From assembly GCA_937890045.1 (NCBI GenBank), contig CALBXV010000423.1, positions 1 to 5,591 on the forward strand: a stretch of 5,591 bases of DNA, read 5' to 3'. The notes under the pieces were generated by a model. That model was given only the letters and a program-made list of their open reading frames with translations, did not search any database and was not told where the DNA came from. The position numbers and the translations under genes are program-made. The stretch comes from an uncultured archaeon (GTDB lineage Archaea; Thermoproteota; Nitrososphaeria; Nitrososphaerales; CALBXV01). Positions 4,953 to 5,591 of this stretch are shown here, piece after piece. The stretch's first letter is position 1. Each line of letters opens with the position of its first letter.

Positions 4953-5297
4953 TTGAATAATGAACAAAAAAATGAAGATAAGAAGTTATCTATTGTAATG
5001 GATGCTCTGAATGAATTCGAAGAAACAATAGATAAACATGTAAATTCTATTGAAGATAAAAAAAGAGAGTTAATGAATATAACAAGAGTGGAATCTGAAA
5101 AGGCAAAAGCAAAACTAATTAAAGAAATGAAAGATGAAGGGCAAAAAACTATAGAAAATGCTAAAAAAGAAGCTGAATCTGAGGCGCAAAAGATATTAGC
5201 TAAAGCGACTTCTGATAATAAAAAATTAAAAACAAAAATAGATAAAACATTTGATAAATCAGTAGAACATGTGATAAAGACAATCTTAGGTGAATAA
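4953..5297 (+). CDS. A/V-type ATP synthase peripheral-stalk subunit (H/E-like coiled coil)
   Basis: A 114-residue, highly charged, almost wholly helical protein with no membrane segment. Heptad-like Ala/Leu/Ile spacing runs from about residue 15 to 100, with blocks such as NAKKEAESEAQKILAKA, the look of the stalk subunits that brace the catalytic head against the membrane sector. The length (about 100-115 aa) and the end (VEHVIKTILGE) fit subunit H better than the longer subunit E, whose C-terminal globular domain is missing. Support comes from the next gene, subunit C, 16 bases on. The start is uncertain: TTG at 4953 follows an in-frame stop at 4947 and gives 114 aa; ATG at 4998 gives 99 aa and begins MDALNEFEETIDK. 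AATATTATAAAA just before the TTG could be a TATA box, which would favour the ATG. Coiled coils match many proteins, so context carries much of the call. Confidence 0.72.
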   Translation: MNNEQKNEDKKLSIVMDALNEFEETIDKHVNSIEDKKRELMNITRVESEKAKAKLIKEMKDEGQKTIENAKKEAESEAQKILAKATSDNKKLKTKIDKTFDKSVEHVIKTILGE

Positions 5298-5313
5298 TCT
5301 GTCTAATTCATCA

Positions 5314-5591
5314 ATGTCAGATTTAACTTATAGTGTAGTTAAAGCATATGCAAAAAAAGGAAGTTTACTATCTAGACCAGAATTAGAAAATTTAGCTGAA
5401 TCAAAGAATTTAGATGAATTAGTAAATAGACTAAGAGTCACTTCCTATAATGTGGAAGTAGGAAAAATAGAACAACCATATTCACCAATTAACTTAGAAT
5501 TAGCATTTAGAGAGAATTTAGCAAATATTCATTATACCCTAATTAAAATTGCTCCAAACTCACAGTTAATTAGATCATATTATTTACAATA
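5314..5591 (+). CDS. atpC: A/V-type ATP synthase subunit C, N-terminal part (runs off window)
   Basis: The 92 codons in the window are open to the edge. Subunit C (counterpart of eukaryotic V-ATPase subunit d) is the funnel-shaped soluble piece that links the central stalk to the membrane rotor ring; full length is usually about 330-370 aa. The N-terminal signature is visible: YSVVKAYAKKGSLLSRPELENLAESKNLDELVNRLRVTSY, matching the family pattern of a first helix with LL(S/T)R, then a helix leading to an LxxTxY-type motif (shown here in two parts: YSVVKAYAKKGSLLSR and LDELVNRLRVTSY). Later NLELAFRENLANIHYTLIKIAP also fits. The start is taken as ATG 5314, right before the conserved region. GTG 5290 is an in-frame alternative overlapping the upstream stop. 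The spacing to the stalk-subunit gene indicates one operon that continues to the right. Confidence 0.8.
   Translation, partial: MSDLTYSVVKAYAKKGSLLSRPELENLAESKNLDELVNRLRVTSYNVEVGKIEQPYSPINLELAFRENLANIHYTLIKIAPNSQLIRSYYLQ

Noticed and set aside
4863..4967. N-terminal extension of coaBC starting at 4967 (35 extra residues).
   Set aside because: The extension is encoded by AT-only intergenic DNA, would overlap the divergent ATP synthase gene start and contains the probable coaBC promoter. The ATG at 4862 gives a normal-length CoaBC.

Overview
The window is archaeal, AT-rich DNA (by eye roughly 27% G+C), most likely from the Thaumarchaeota/Nitrososphaerota. The archaeal assignment rests on a Trm56 2'-O-methyltransferase, a TFE (TFIIE-alpha-like) transcription factor, an intron-bearing initiator tRNA with bulge-helix-bulge splice sites, TiaS, archaeal-type CoaBC, and the start of an A/V-type ATP synthase operon. 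The narrower lineage is inferred from overall protein look, low G+C and the multi-intron tRNA; it was not tested by a search.

Layout. Left block, plus strand: the 3' part of trm56 (2-475) overlaps the start of tfe (465-1241). A 56-base promoter-like gap follows, then the initiator tRNA-Met gene (1298-1432), which carries two introns: one at the canonical 37/38 site and one inside the T-stem at 52/53. Middle block, minus strand: coaBC (4862-3621), a small HNH-nuclease-like gene (3592-3035), a stand-alone Lrp/AsnC ligand-binding (RAM) domain protein (3010-2777) and tiaS (2767-1445), all read right to left with short gaps. tiaS converges on the tRNA with only 12 bases between them. Right block, plus strand: divergent from coaBC across a roughly 90-base AT-rich promoter region lie a coiled-coil ATP synthase stalk subunit (H/E-type, 4953-5297) and the first 92 codons of A/V-type ATP synthase subunit C (5314 to the window end).

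Functionally this is mostly core housekeeping: tRNA modification (Trm56, TiaS), translation initiation (tRNA-iMet), transcription initiation (TFE), coenzyme A synthesis (CoaBC) and energy conversion (ATP synthase). The exception is the HNH gene. Its central part is clearly richer in G+C than its neighbours, and its 3' end holds a perfect 14-base tandem duplication that shifts the frame and replaces what looks like the original C-terminus. Removing one copy restores a stop codon nine codons after the repeat-encoded lysine. The other notable points are the two-intron initiator tRNA and a lysine-rich TFE tail that is growing by a 42-base in-frame tandem duplication. I see no evidence for a wholly new multi-gene system.
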